Below the pieces are notes generated by a model. The model did not search any database and was not told the origin of the DNA. It was given only the letters and a program-made list of their open reading frames with translations. Of a stretch of 64,000 bases of DNA, positions 34,782 through 46,425 are shown one piece after another. Numbering within the stretch: the first letter of the stretch is position 1; each line of letters opens with the position of its first letter. Where the stretch lies: positions 868,001-932,000 of the forward strand of contig NZ_JAAVVW010000003.1 in assembly GCF_023910625.1 (NCBI RefSeq), given 5' to 3'. The stretch is from Limnohabitans sp. Its GTDB lineage: Bacteria > Pseudomonadota > Gammaproteobacteria > Burkholderiales > Burkholderiaceae_C. The translations under genes and the position numbers were made by a program.

Positions 34782-36494
34782 ATGAGCCCCGAAGAAATCC
34801 TGAGCACCTACGGCCCCCGCGAATCCATGGAATACGACGTGGTCGTGGTCGGTGGCGGCCCCGCAGGCCTGTCCACAGCCATCCGTCTCAAGCAACTGGC
34901 CGCTGAAAAAGGCACGGACGTCTCGGTGGTGGTGCTGGAAAAAGGCGGCGAGCCCGGCGCTCACATCCTGAGCGGCGCCATCATGGACCCCAAGGCCCTG
35001 ACCGAACTGTTTCCCAACTGGAAAGAGTTGGGCGCTCCACTCAACCAGCCCGTGACCGACGACGCCTGGAGCTTTCTGTCTGAGACCGGTGCCACCCGCA
35101 CACCCGGCATCTTCTTGCCCGAGTGCGCACAAAACCACGGCAACTACATCATCAGCCTCTCCAATTTCACCCGCTGGTTGGGCCAGCAGGCCGAAAACCT
35201 GGGCGTGGAAATATTCCCCGGCTTCACGGCAGCCGAAGTGCTCTACAACGAAGACGGTAGCGCGAACGGGGGTTTACCTTCGGTCAAGGGCGTTGCCACC
35301 GGCAATATGGGCATCGGTAAAGACGGCGAGCCGACCGAGAACTTCCAGCTGGGCATGGAACTGCACGCCAAGTACACCGTGTTCGCCGAAGGCGCGCGCG
35401 GCCACCTGGGCAAGCAGCTGATCGCCCAATACAAACTCGACGCAGGCCGCGACCCGCAGACCTACGGCATCGGCATCAAGGAAGTGTGGGAGATCGACCC
35501 TTCGCGCCACACCCCCGGCTTTGTGATGCACACCGCCGGCTGGCCCATGAACAACGACACCTACGGCGGCGCGTTCATGTACCACATGGAAGACAACAAG
35601 ATCGCCATCGGTTATGTGGTGGGACTGGATTACGCCAACCCCTGGCTCAGCCCGTTTGAAGAGTTCCAGCGCTGGAAAACCCACAACAACATCAAGTGGT
35701 ATTTCACCAACGACCAAGGCGAAGTCAACGCCAAGCGCATTGGCTATGGCGCTCGCGCCATCACCGCAGGCGGCCTGATGAGCCTGCCCAAGACGGTGTT
35801 CCCCGGCGGCGCGTTGGTGGGTTGCGATGCCGGATACCTGAATGTGAGCCGCATCAAGGGCAGCCACGCCGCCATCAAAACCGGCATGTTGGCTGCCGAA
35901 GCGGCCTACGACGCGCTTCAGGCAGGTCGCCAGCACGACGAATTGGCCGCCTACCCGGAGGCTTTCGAGGCCAGCTGGCTCTACACCGAACTCAACAAGT
36001 CGCGCAACTTCAAGACCTGGTTCAAGAAAGGCCTGACCGTGGCGACTTTGATGAACGGTTTTGAGCAGTTAGTCTTGCGTGGCCACATTCCGTGGACGCT
36101 GCACCGCGACAAAGCCGACCACACGTATCTGAAGCCTGCGGCCGATTGCCCCAAAATAGATTACCCCAAGCCCGACGGCAAGCTGACCTTTGACCGCCTC
36201 TCCAGCGTGTTCATCAGCAACACCAACCACGAAGAAAACCAGCCTGCGCACTTGACGCTGAAAGACGCGTCGGTGCCCGTAGGCATCAACCTGGCCAAAT
36301 ACGCAGGCCCTGAGTCGCGCTACTGCCCTGCTGGTGTTTACGAATACGTGAAAAACGAAGACAACAGCGACCGTCTGCAGATCAACGCGCAAAACTGCGT
36401 GCACTGCAAGACCTGCGACATCAAGGACCCGACACAAAACATCGTCTGGGTCACGCCCGAGGGCGGCGGCGGGCCGAACTACACGGGCATGTAA
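34782..36494 (+). CDS. electron transfer flavoprotein-ubiquinone oxidoreductase
   Basis: Membrane-associated FAD and 4Fe-4S enzyme of 570 residues that passes electrons from ETF (acyl-CoA dehydrogenases) to ubiquinone. The FAD motif is VVVVGGGPAGLSTAIRLKQL; EPGAHILSGAIMDPKALTEL and the quinone-binding GYVVGLDYANPWLSPFEEFQ follow. The C-terminal cluster Cys are in RYCPAGVYEY and NCVHCKTCDIKDPTQNIVW. An etfBA pair is not in the window. A strong terminator follows at 36514. Confidence 0.96.
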   Translation: MSPEEILSTYGPRESMEYDVVVVGGGPAGLSTAIRLKQLAAEKGTDVSVVVLEKGGEPGAHILSGAIMDPKALTELFPNWKELGAPLNQPVTDDAWSFLSETGATRTPGIFLPECAQNHGNYIISLSNFTRWLGQQAENLGVEIFPGFTAAEVLYNEDGSANGGLPSVKGVATGNMGIGKDGEPTENFQLGMELHAKYTVFAEGARGHLGKQLIAQYKLDAGRDPQTYGIGIKEVWEIDPSRHTPGFVMHTAGWPMNNDTYGGAFMYHMEDNKIAIGYVVGLDYANPWLSPFEEFQRWKTHNNIKWYFTNDQGEVNAKRIGYGARAITAGGLMSLPKTVFPGGALVGCDAGYLNVSRIKGSHAAIKTGMLAAEAAYDALQAGRQHDELAAYPEAFEASWLYTELNKSRNFKTWFKKGLTVATLMNGFEQLVLRGHIPWTLHRDKADHTYLKPAADCPKIDYPKPDGKLTFDRLSSVFISNTNHEENQPAHLTLKDASVPVGINLAKYAGPESRYCPAGVYEYVKNEDNSDRLQINAQNCVHCKTCDIKDPTQNIVWVTPEGGGGPNYTGM

Positions 36495-36513
36495 TTCCTG
36501 TGCATTCATTTCA

Positions 36514-36539
36514 AGAGACCCTGCGGGGTCTCTTTTTTT
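36514..36539 (+). terminator. rho-independent terminator of ETF-QO gene
   Basis: Arms AGAGACCC and GGGTCTCT with a four-base loop, followed by a run of seven T, 19 bp after the stop. Confidence 0.92.
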
Positions 36540-36674
36540 GTTCGCGTACGGCAGGGTCGCCAATGCATCAGCCCCCCCGCGAAAACCCTAGATCATCTGG
36601 GATCAATGGGCACCATAATTTGATTTGTATGACAAGTTGATACTTTTATCCACCGATCCTTGAGGAGCTTTTGA

Positions 36675-37646
36675 ATGAAACTGAGCAAACTGATGTTGGG
36701 CCTGAGCTTGGCCGTGGGTGTGATGGTCACGGCTTCTGCGCAAATCACGATGCGCAACAGCATTTCCGTGGCCCAAAACTCCCACCAAGGTGAAGCCATC
36801 GACACCCTGGCCAAAGAAGTGGAGCGTCGCACCAACGGCCGCATCAAGATCCAGAACTTCTATTCCGGCGCACTGGGCGCTGAGCGCGAGTCGATTGAAT
36901 CGGTTCAACTGGGCACCCAGGAGTTGGCCACCACCTCCACAGGTCCGGTCCCCAACTTTGTCCCTGAGACACGCATCCTGGACGTGCCCTTCTTGTTCCG
37001 CGACAAAGCGCACGCTCGTGCCGTGCTGGACGGCCCAATTGGACAGGAGTTGCTGGGCAAATTTGATTCCAAAGGCTTCAAGGCACTGGCCTGGGGTGAA
37101 AACGGCGTGCGCCACATGACCAACAGCAAGCGCCCCGTGAATGAACCCAATGACCTCAAAGGTCTAAAGATGCGCACCATGGAAAACCCGGTGCACGTCG
37201 CCGCCTACAAGAGTCTGGGCATTGTGACCACGCCCATGGCCTTCACCGAAGTCTTCACCGCTTTGCAACAAGGCACTGTGGACGGCCAGGAAAATCCGCT
37301 GTCCGTGATCATGGCGGCCAACTTTGACCAGGTGCAAAAGCACCTGACACTGACCGGCCACGTTTATTCACCCGTGGTGATCTTGATGAATAAGGCCAGC
37401 TTTGACAAGCTGAGCGCAGCCGACAAGCAAATCTTCTTGGACTCCGCCAAAGAAGCCGTCAAAGCCAACCGTGCCCGCGTGGACAAGGACGATGCCAACG
37501 GTGTGGCCGAATTGCGCAAAAAAGGCATGACCATCATCGAGAACGTGGACAAGTCCAAGTTCCTCGCCACCATGGGCCCAGCCATGGCCGAGTTTGAAAA
37601 ACAGTTCGGCAAAGCCAACCTGGACCGCATCCGTAATTTCAAGTAA
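36675..37646 (+). CDS. dctP: TRAP transporter solute-binding protein (DctP family)
   Basis: Periplasmic binding protein of 323 residues for a tripartite ATP-independent importer. A signal peptide is seen (MKLSKLMLGLSLAVGVMVTA, cleavage after ASAQ). The mature part has IKIQNFYSGALGAERESIES, the DctP-type loop MRTMENPVHVAAYKSLGIVT and TPMAFTEVFTALQQGTVDGQ, which contains the region before the carboxylate-binding Arg. GAGGAG precedes the ATG. The substrate is probably an organic acid, not identifiable here. First gene of dctPQM. Confidence 0.93.
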   Translation: MKLSKLMLGLSLAVGVMVTASAQITMRNSISVAQNSHQGEAIDTLAKEVERRTNGRIKIQNFYSGALGAERESIESVQLGTQELATTSTGPVPNFVPETRILDVPFLFRDKAHARAVLDGPIGQELLGKFDSKGFKALAWGENGVRHMTNSKRPVNEPNDLKGLKMRTMENPVHVAAYKSLGIVTTPMAFTEVFTALQQGTVDGQENPLSVIMAANFDQVQKHLTLTGHVYSPVVILMNKASFDKLSAADKQIFLDSAKEAVKANRARVDKDDANGVAELRKKGMTIIENVDKSKFLATMGPAMAEFEKQFGKANLDRIRNFK

Positions 37647-37660
37647 TTGGTTTTTCTTGC

Positions 37661-37695
37661 AACGCCCGACCGGCACTGGCTGGCGGGCGTTTTTC
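37661..37695 (+). terminator. internal terminator/attenuator between dctP and dctQ
   Basis: Arms AACGCCCG (37661-37668) and CGGGCGTT (37684-37691) around a 15-base loop, followed by TTTTC. It may lower expression of the permease genes relative to the abundant binding protein, or shield the dctP mRNA. Confidence 0.7.
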
Positions 37696-37717
37696 AATTG
37701 AGTGAAGTGATGGGCCG

Positions 37718-38212
37718 ATGAAACATTTATTTTTGCGTTTTGAACATTGGACCACCGCGACCTCGATGGCAATCGCCTGCGCCATGATGGCGCTGGCATC
37801 GGCTTTTGGAATCCACCAGATCGTGACCCGGTTCATCCTGGAGTCCCCCGCTGAATGGACCGAAGTACTGATCCGCTTCAGCCTGATCTGGATGGTGTTT
37901 CTCGGCATTCCCACCGCTTTTCGCCAAGGGGCCATGGTCAGCGTGGACTTGTTGTACCGCTTGAGCGGCCACCGCATGCGACGGGTTTTGGATGCCGTGG
38001 TGGCCATCACTGCCCTGGTGCTTTGCGGCATCATTTTGTGGTGGGGCTGGGACTATGCCAATCGGGGCAGCGTCCAGTCCATGATTGGCCTTGAGGGCGT
38101 CTCGATGTTTTGGGCCTACTTGGCGTTGCCAGTGGGCGCAGTGTTCAGCATGATCGGCATCATCGGTTTTTGGCTGGATCCCCAGCGCATGGAATTGGAG
38201 AGCACGCAATGA
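37718..38212 (+). CDS. dctQ: TRAP transporter small permease (DctQ)
   Basis: 164-residue membrane protein with four helices (LASAFGIHQIVTRFILESPA, VLIRFSLIWMVFLGIPTAFR, VVAITALVLCGIILWWGWDY, YLALPVGAVFSMIGIIGFWL). The conserved EVLIRFSLIWMVFLGIPTAF pattern and the short length define DctQ. Its stop overlaps the ATG of dctM by four bases (ATGA). Confidence 0.9.
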   Translation: MKHLFLRFEHWTTATSMAIACAMMALASAFGIHQIVTRFILESPAEWTEVLIRFSLIWMVFLGIPTAFRQGAMVSVDLLYRLSGHRMRRVLDAVVAITALVLCGIILWWGWDYANRGSVQSMIGLEGVSMFWAYLALPVGAVFSMIGIIGFWLDPQRMELESTQ

Positions 38213-39486
38213 GTCTAGCCATGCTTTTCACGATGCTGCTGTGCTTTGCACTGACGGTATCGGTGGCCGTTTCGATTGGTTTGTCGGCGATTGTGGGCAT
38301 CCAGATCGCCGAGGCCAACATGCTCATTTCCGTCAAGGAAATGTTCAACTCCATCAACAAATTTCCTCTGGCGGCTATTCCGTTTTTCATTCTGGCAGGC
38401 AACCTGATGGAGACCGGCGGCATTTCCCGCCGATTGGTGGAGTTTGCCAAGAGCATCGTGGGTGGCGTTCAGGGGGGCTTGCCCATGACCTGTGTGCTGA
38501 CCTGCATGATTTTTGCAGCCGTCTCAGGCTCCTCGGTCGCCACCACTTTCGCGGTCGGTGCCATCTTGATCCCCGCCCTGATCAAGCACGGCTACCCCCG
38601 GCCTTGGGCCACCGCTTTGCAAGCCACCTCGGCCGAGCTGGGCGTGATCATCCCCCCATCCATTCCCATGATCTTGTTTGGCGTGAGCGCCGAAGTGTCG
38701 ATTGGTGAGTTGTTTGTCGCCGGTGTCGGGCCTGGACTGCTCATTGGCGGCGCCTTGATGGTGTTTGTCTGGCTGTACTCCAAATACATGGGTTGGGGCA
38801 AAAACGACGGCGATGGTCGCTTGAGCTTTGGCAAAGCCACTTGGCAAGCGAGCTGGGCGCTGCTCATGCCGGTGATTGTTTTAGGTGGCATCTATGGTGG
38901 CATCTTCACACCCACTGAAGCGTCGGCCGTGGCGGTGCTGTACTCCTTCATCGTCGGCACACTGATCTATCGGGAAATCGGCTTCAAGGACATTTACATC
39001 ATCCTGCGCAAATCGGTGATTTCGAGCGCGGTGATCATGTTCATCATAGCTAACGCCGGCTTGTTTGCGTTCATGATTACCCGAGCCGGTGTGCCTGCGG
39101 CCATCGGTGCTTGGCTGCAAGAGGTGTTGCAGTCACCCATGTATTTCTTGCTGGGCGTCAATGCAGCCTTGTTCATCATCGGCATGTTCATCGAGACCAG
39201 CGCGGCCATCATCGTGCTGGCCCCGATCCTGGTGCCGGTGGCGATGCACTTTGGCATCGACCCGATTCAATTCGGCATGGTGATGATCGTTAACCTGGCC
39301 TTGGGCATGATCACCCCGCCGTTTGGCGTGAACCTCTTTGCCGCCTGTACGGTAGCCAAAATCTCGCTCGACCGGATCATCAAAGACCTGATCCCCTTCA
39401 TCGGGGTCATCTTGGGCTGTCTGATGCTGATCAGTTACGTGCCTGCCATTTCCTTGACCTTGCGGGATCTGGTTTTCAGCAAATAA
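38209..39486 (+). CDS. dctM: TRAP transporter large permease (DctM)
   Basis: 425-residue multi-helix permease that carries the substrate with Na+ or H+ symport. Family blocks include FNSINKFPLAAIPFFILAGN, VSGSSVATTFAVGAILIPAL, GVIIPPSIPMILFGVSAEVS and the C-terminal NLALGMITPPFGVNLFAACT. Translation starts at 38209 inside the dctQ stop. It is followed directly by the glycine riboswitch of gcvT with no terminator seen, so read-through into the gcv leader is possible. Confidence 0.95.
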   Translation: MSLAMLFTMLLCFALTVSVAVSIGLSAIVGIQIAEANMLISVKEMFNSINKFPLAAIPFFILAGNLMETGGISRRLVEFAKSIVGGVQGGLPMTCVLTCMIFAAVSGSSVATTFAVGAILIPALIKHGYPRPWATALQATSAELGVIIPPSIPMILFGVSAEVSIGELFVAGVGPGLLIGGALMVFVWLYSKYMGWGKNDGDGRLSFGKATWQASWALLMPVIVLGGIYGGIFTPTEASAVAVLYSFIVGTLIYREIGFKDIYIILRKSVISSAVIMFIIANAGLFAFMITRAGVPAAIGAWLQEVLQSPMYFLLGVNAALFIIGMFIETSAAIIVLAPILVPVAMHFGIDPIQFGMVMIVNLALGMITPPFGVNLFAACTVAKISLDRIIKDLIPFIGVILGCLMLISYVPAISLTLRDLVFSK

Positions 39487-39504
39487 AGTTAGAATTCATC
39501 CCTG

Positions 39505-39750
39505 TCAGGAGAGCGCCTGACTTGCTTTCCTCGTGAAACAAGTCAGGCCGCCGAAGGCGCAAGCGGTGCAAACATTGCTGAACGCTCAGGCAAAAGGACT
39601 GACAAAACGCTTTTTCCAAAGGCGTTACCTCACTGGAGAGAGGTGCCGGGACATCGATCCACGGCATCCACCGAAGGAGCAACCCGCAGAACGACCGGCT
39701 TTTGGGCTGTGCGTTCCCGGCGAATCTCTCAGGTAAAGCGGACAGCGAGG
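39505..39750 (+). promoter_or_regulatory. tandem glycine riboswitch upstream of gcvT
   Basis: Two glycine aptamers in series. Aptamer 1 (about 39507-39602) has GGAGAGCGCC, the core GCCGAAGGCGCAAGC, and ends with GCTCAGGCAAAAGGACTGA. Aptamer 2 (about 39632-39748) has TGGAGAGAGGTGCC, CACCGAAGGAGCAACCC and GAATCTCTCAGGTAAAGCGGAC. This is the known gcvT-type arrangement, which senses glycine. The expression platform hairpin follows at 39757-39780. Confidence 0.95.
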
Positions 39751-39756
39751 GCAAGC

Positions 39757-39780
39757 GCCACAGCGTGTGCTGTGGCTTTT
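39757..39780 (+). terminator. glycine riboswitch expression-platform hairpin
   Basis: Perfect 8-bp stem GCCACAGC/GCTGTGGC with a GTGT loop, followed by TTTT. It lies between aptamer 2 and the gcvT ribosome site and can act as the on/off terminator. It also buries an in-frame ATG at 39767, supporting the GTG start at 39800. Confidence 0.75.
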
Positions 39781-39799
39781 CATTGCCCTTGGAGTTTTT

Positions 39800-40939
39800 G
39801 TGACCGCTGCTTCCGACTTGCTCACCACCCCTTTGAACGCCCTACACATCGAGCTGGGCGCACGCATGGTGCCTTTTGCCGGTTACAGCATGCCGGTGCA
39901 ATACCCGGCAGGCTTGGTCGCTGAGCACCACCACACCCGCAGCGCCGCAGGCTTGTTCGATGTCTCGCACATGGGCCAGTTGCGCCTGACAGGCCCTGAC
40001 GCCGCTGCTGCTTTCGAGAGCCTGATGCCCGTGGACGTGATGGGTCTTGGCGTCAACAAACAACGCTACGGCCTGCTGCTCAATGTCGAGGGCGGCATCA
40101 TCGACGACCTGATGTTCGTGAACCGCGATGTGGCCAACGGCGGTGACATTTTTGTGATCGTCAACGGCGCTTGTAAACACGGCGATCTGGCGCACATCCA
40201 GCAACGCATCGGCAGCCGATGCACCATCGAGCCGCAATTTGACCGCGCCTTGCTCGCCCTGCAAGGCCCGCAAGCCGTCACCGCTTTGCAGCGCCTCTTG
40301 CCCGGGGTTGAGCAACTTGTGTTCATGACCGGCATGGCTGCCACCTTGGAAGGCGCTGACCTGTATATAACGCGCAGCGGCTACACCGGCGAAGACGGTT
40401 TTGAGATTTCCCTGCCCGCCCACGCGGCCGAGGCCTTTGCCCGCGCCCTGCTGGCCCAGCCCGAAGTCAAGCCAATTGGCCTGGGAGCCCGCAACTCGCT
40501 GCGCCTGGAAGCCGGGCTGTGCCTGTACGGCAACGACATCGACACCACCACCACCCCGGTTGAAGCGGGCCTGAACTGGGCCATGCAAAAGGTGCGGCGC
40601 ACCGGCGGTGCCCGCGCAGGCGGCTTTCCGGGTGCCGACAAGGTGCTTGCACAACTGGATGGCACAGCGCCAGCCCAGCGTTTGCGCGTGGGCTTGGTGG
40701 GCCTGGAACGGGTGCCGGTGCGCGAGCATGTCGAGCTGCACAACGAAGCCGGCCAGAAGGTGGGCGAAGTCACCAGCGGCCTGCTGGCCCCCACCGCCGA
40801 CCAGCCCGTGGCGCTGGCCTATGTGCAGGCAGAATACGCGGCGTCGGGCACACGTCTGAACGCCATGGTGCGCGGCAAAGCCGTGCCCATGCAAGTCAGC
40901 CCCCTGCCCTTCGTGCCCAACCGCTATGTCCGCGGTTGA
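39800..40939 (+). CDS. gcvT: glycine cleavage system T protein (aminomethyltransferase)
   Basis: T protein of 379 residues; transfers the methylene of glycine from H-protein to tetrahydrofolate and releases ammonia. Blocks are LTTPLNALHIELGARMVPFA, the substrate loop FDVSHMGQLRL, TRSGYTGEDGFEISLPAHAA and GLGARNSLRLEAGLCLYGND. The start is a GTG at 39800, with TTGGAG five bases upstream. First gene of gcvTHP, under the glycine riboswitch. Confidence 0.95.
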   Translation: MTAASDLLTTPLNALHIELGARMVPFAGYSMPVQYPAGLVAEHHHTRSAAGLFDVSHMGQLRLTGPDAAAAFESLMPVDVMGLGVNKQRYGLLLNVEGGIIDDLMFVNRDVANGGDIFVIVNGACKHGDLAHIQQRIGSRCTIEPQFDRALLALQGPQAVTALQRLLPGVEQLVFMTGMAATLEGADLYITRSGYTGEDGFEISLPAHAAEAFARALLAQPEVKPIGLGARNSLRLEAGLCLYGNDIDTTTTPVEAGLNWAMQKVRRTGGARAGGFPGADKVLAQLDGTAPAQRLRVGLVGLERVPVREHVELHNEAGQKVGEVTSGLLAPTADQPVALAYVQAEYAASGTRLNAMVRGKAVPMQVSPLPFVPNRYVRG

Positions 40940-40941
40940 AG

Positions 40942-41038
40942 TTAATCGGTTAATCGGGGTCAGATCCCAATTAAATCCACACACGCATTCAAGGCAAACA
41001 ATTGGGATCTGACCCCAATTAAATGACCCCAATTAAAT
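40942..41038 (+). repeat. REP/MITE-like palindrome between gcvT and gcvH
   Basis: GGGGTCAGATCCCAATT (40956-40972) and its exact reverse complement (41000-41016) form a 17-bp inverted repeat with a 27-base loop. It is flanked by a direct repeat TTAATCGG x2 (40942-40957) on the left and GACCCCAATTAAAT x2 (41011-41024 and 41025-41038) on the right. The GGGGTCAGACCCCAATTAA-type word is common in mobile REP-like elements. It lies inside the gcv operon. Confidence 0.8.
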
Positions 41039-41055
41039 TCACAAGGAGCCCCCTC

Positions 41056-41421
41056 ATGATCATGTACACCGAAGACCACGAATGGTTGCAAATTGACGGC
41101 GACACCGCTGTCGTGGGCATCACCCACCATGCGCAGGATGCGCTGGGCGATGTGGTGTTTGTCGACCTGCCCGAAGTGGGCAAGACCTTTGCTGCCAAAG
41201 AAGTCGCTGGCGTGGTCGAGTCGGTCAAGGCCGCTGCCGACGTCTACATGCCCGTAGACGGCGAGATCACCGAAGTCAACGAAGAACTGCGCGGCGACCC
41301 GTCGCTGGCCAACACCGATCCTTTGGGCAAAGGCTGGTTCTTCAAGGTCAAGCTGTCCAACCCAGCGCAAACCGATGCCCTGCTGGACGAGACCGCTTAC
41401 AAAGCGTTTTCTGCAGCTTGA
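41056..41421 (+). CDS. gcvH: glycine cleavage system H protein
   Basis: Lipoyl carrier of 121 residues that shuttles the aminomethyl group between P and T proteins. The lipoylation Lys58 is in [15 protein letters not shown]; the N terminus [20 protein letters not shown] and [20 protein letters not shown] are standard. AAGGAG precedes the ATG by seven bases; the REP-like repeat lies just upstream. Confidence 0.97.
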   Translation: MIMYTEDHEWLQIDGDTAVVGITHHAQDALGDVVFVDLPEVGKTFAAKEVAGVVESVKAAADVYMPVDGEITEVNEELRGDPSLANTDPLGKGWFFKVKLSNPAQTDALLDETAYKAFSAA

Positions 41422-41441
41422 ACGATTAACAGGAGCCACGC

Positions 41442-44376
<2,935 letters not shown>

Positions 44377-44417
44377 TCCAACCACAAAGGAAGACCCACA
44401 CTTCAAAATCAAATACC

Positions 44418-44640
44418 CGCATCGGGAGAGACTGTCCGCCACCGCAGACAGCGCCGAAGGAGCAACCACCCCGGAAACTCTCAGGCCAAAGGACCGATGC
44501 AGGCAGGCACATCCGTGTCAAAAACTCTGAAGAGCGCCCCGGGTTCGTCACCCGGGTCCACCGCAGGAGCAAGCCTCACCCGAGGTGAATCTCTCAGGTT
44601 TCAAACAGAGGGGGTCATGCCGCGCACATCCGGTGCGCAG
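44418..44640 (+). promoter_or_regulatory. second tandem glycine riboswitch, upstream of dadA-like gene
   Basis: Aptamer 1: closing arms GCATCGG (44419-44425) and CCGATGC (44494-44500) enclose GAGAGACTG, the core GCCGAAGGAGCAACC and AACTCTCAGGCCAAAGGA. Aptamer 2 (about 44523-44614) has CTCTGAAGAGCGCC, CACCGCAGGAGCAAGCC, and GAATCTCTCAGGTTTCAAAC followed by CAGAGGGGG. An expression-platform hairpin (GCGCAC/GTGCGC, 44622-44638) follows. This places the downstream flavoenzyme under glycine control. Confidence 0.93.
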
Positions 44641-44680
44641 CGTGTCCCACTGTTTGAGACGTTGAAACGAGAGAAGCTTC

Positions 44681-45940
44681 ATGAAAAAGCACATGGTTGT
44701 CATCGGCGGCGGCATCACTGGCGTCACCTCCGCGTATGCCCTGGTTCAACAGGGTTTTGAAGTCACCCTGATCGAGAAAAACCGCTACCCCGGCATGGAA
44801 ACGTCCTATGCCAATGGTGGTCAACTCTCGGCATCCAACGCCGAAGTCTGGACCCACCCATCCACGATCATCAAGGGTCTGAAGTGGATGTTCAAAAATG
44901 ACGCCCCGCTGCTCATGAACCCCACCCCCACCTGGCACAAACTCAGCTGGATGGCCGAGTTCATGGCCGCCATGCCCAAGTACAGGGACAACACCATCGC
45001 TACAGCGCAACTGGCCATCGAATCACGCGAGCACCACTTTGCGTGGGCCCAAGCAGAGGGCATCGAGTTCGACCACAAGCGCGAGGGCATTCTGCATTTT
45101 TACCGTGACAAAAAGGGCTTTGAACATGCCGGACAAGTCTCCAAATTGCTGGCCCAGGGTGGCTTGCCCCGTCGTGCGGTGACGCCCGAAGAAATCAAGG
45201 CCATTGAGCCCACCCTGCACGGCAATTACTACGGTGGTTATTTCACCGAAAGCGACTCGACGGGCGATATCCACAAGTTCACCTATGGCTTGGCCAAGGC
45301 TTGCGAGCGCCTGGGCGTCAAGATCCTCAACGAACACGAAGTCCTGAGCGTGGCCGCCAACGGCCAAAGCGCTTTTGTGCAGGTCAAGCATGCGGGTGAT
45401 ACCGACTCGCTGACCTTTGACGGCATCGTGATGTGTGCCGGCGTGCACGGCCGCCGCCTGGCCGCGCAGTTGGGTGACCGCCTGAACATCTACCCCGTCA
45501 AGGGCTACTCGATCACCGTGAACCTGCCCGACGGTGCCAGCCAAGCGGCAGCGCCGCAAGTCAGCCTGCTCGACGACGAAACCAAACTGGTCACCAGCCG
45601 CTTAGGGCTTGACCGCTTCCGCGTGGCGGGCACGGCCGAATTCAACGGCATCAACCTGGACATCCGCGCTGACCGCATCCAGCCCCTGATTCAGTGGGTC
45701 AACCAGTGCTTCCCTGACATCGACACCCGCAAGGTGGTGCCTTGGGCGGGCCTGCGCCCCATGATGCCCAACATGCTGCCGCGTGTGGGCGCTGGCAAAA
45801 AGGCCAATGTGTTCTACAACACCGGCCACGGCCACCTGGGCTGGACGCTGAGCGCCATCACGGCGCACCAACTGGCTGGCCATGTGATGGCCGGTATGCA
45901 GGACAATGTGCGCTCCTTGATGACCCCTGCCACCACCTGA
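44681..45940 (+). CDS. dadA: D-amino-acid dehydrogenase, small-subunit type (DadA-like)
   Basis: FAD-dependent amino-acid oxidoreductase of 419 residues. The FAD motif is VVIGGGITGVTSAYALVQQG, followed by ETSYANGGQLSASNAEVWTH (DadA hallmark), STGDIHKFTYGLAKACERLG and VVPWAGLRPMMPNMLPRVG. DadA enzymes deaminate D-alanine and other D-amino acids and feed electrons to the quinone pool. The preceding glycine riboswitch suggests that glycine or a glycine-derived amine is a substrate or signal. The ATG follows GAGAAGC. Confidence 0.9.
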   Translation: MKKHMVVIGGGITGVTSAYALVQQGFEVTLIEKNRYPGMETSYANGGQLSASNAEVWTHPSTIIKGLKWMFKNDAPLLMNPTPTWHKLSWMAEFMAAMPKYRDNTIATAQLAIESREHHFAWAQAEGIEFDHKREGILHFYRDKKGFEHAGQVSKLLAQGGLPRRAVTPEEIKAIEPTLHGNYYGGYFTESDSTGDIHKFTYGLAKACERLGVKILNEHEVLSVAANGQSAFVQVKHAGDTDSLTFDGIVMCAGVHGRRLAAQLGDRLNIYPVKGYSITVNLPDGASQAAAPQVSLLDDETKLVTSRLGLDRFRVAGTAEFNGINLDIRADRIQPLIQWVNQCFPDIDTRKVVPWAGLRPMMPNMLPRVGAGKKANVFYNTGHGHLGWTLSAITAHQLAGHVMAGMQDNVRSLMTPATT

Positions 45941-45942
45941 CC

Positions 45943-46425
45943 ATGACGCTTCATATCCTGCCCGTTGATTATCAAAACCCTGTCCACCGCTCTGCCCTGG
46001 TGATGCTGCTGGACGCCTATGCCCAAGACCCCATGGGCGGGGGCGAAGCCCTAGCCCAGGATGTGAAAGCGCGCTTGTGCGATGACCTGGCCGCACGCAC
46101 CGATGCGGCCAGCTTCATCGCTTGGTTGAACGATGCGCCGGTGGGCTTGGTCAACTGCATCGAAGGCTACTCCACCTTCAAGGCGCAGCCCCTGATGAAC
46201 ATCCACGACATCGCCGTGCTGCCGGGTCACCGGGGTGCAGGTGTTGGTCAGGCTTTGTTGTCGGCTGCCGAGCAACACGCCAAGGACCGCGCTTGCTGCA
46301 AGCTGACACTGGAGGTGCTGACGGGCAACACGCGGGCCTTAAAAAGTTATCTGGGCTTTGGCTTTGAGCCCTACGCGCTCGATCCCGCAGCGGGTCAGGC
46401 CAGCTTCATGCAGAAGTGGCTTTAG
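45943..46425 (+). CDS. GNAT family N-acetyltransferase
   Basis: 160-residue acetyl-CoA-dependent acetyltransferase. The CoA loop is VLPGHRGAGVGQALLSAAEQ, followed by CCKLTLEVLTGNTRALKSYL and GFGFEPYALD. It begins two bases after the dadA stop, so it is probably in the same operon under the glycine riboswitch. The amine substrate is unknown. The 3' end overlaps the convergent J-domain gene by 20 bp. Confidence 0.88.
   Translation: MTLHILPVDYQNPVHRSALVMLLDAYAQDPMGGGEALAQDVKARLCDDLAARTDAASFIAWLNDAPVGLVNCIEGYSTFKAQPLMNIHDIAVLPGHRGAGVGQALLSAAEQHAKDRACCKLTLEVLTGNTRALKSYLGFGFEPYALDPAAGQASFMQKWL

Noticed and set aside
44497..44760. Open frame overlapping the second glycine riboswitch
   Set aside because: Its sequence is fully explained by the aptamer and the dadA start; no protein features.
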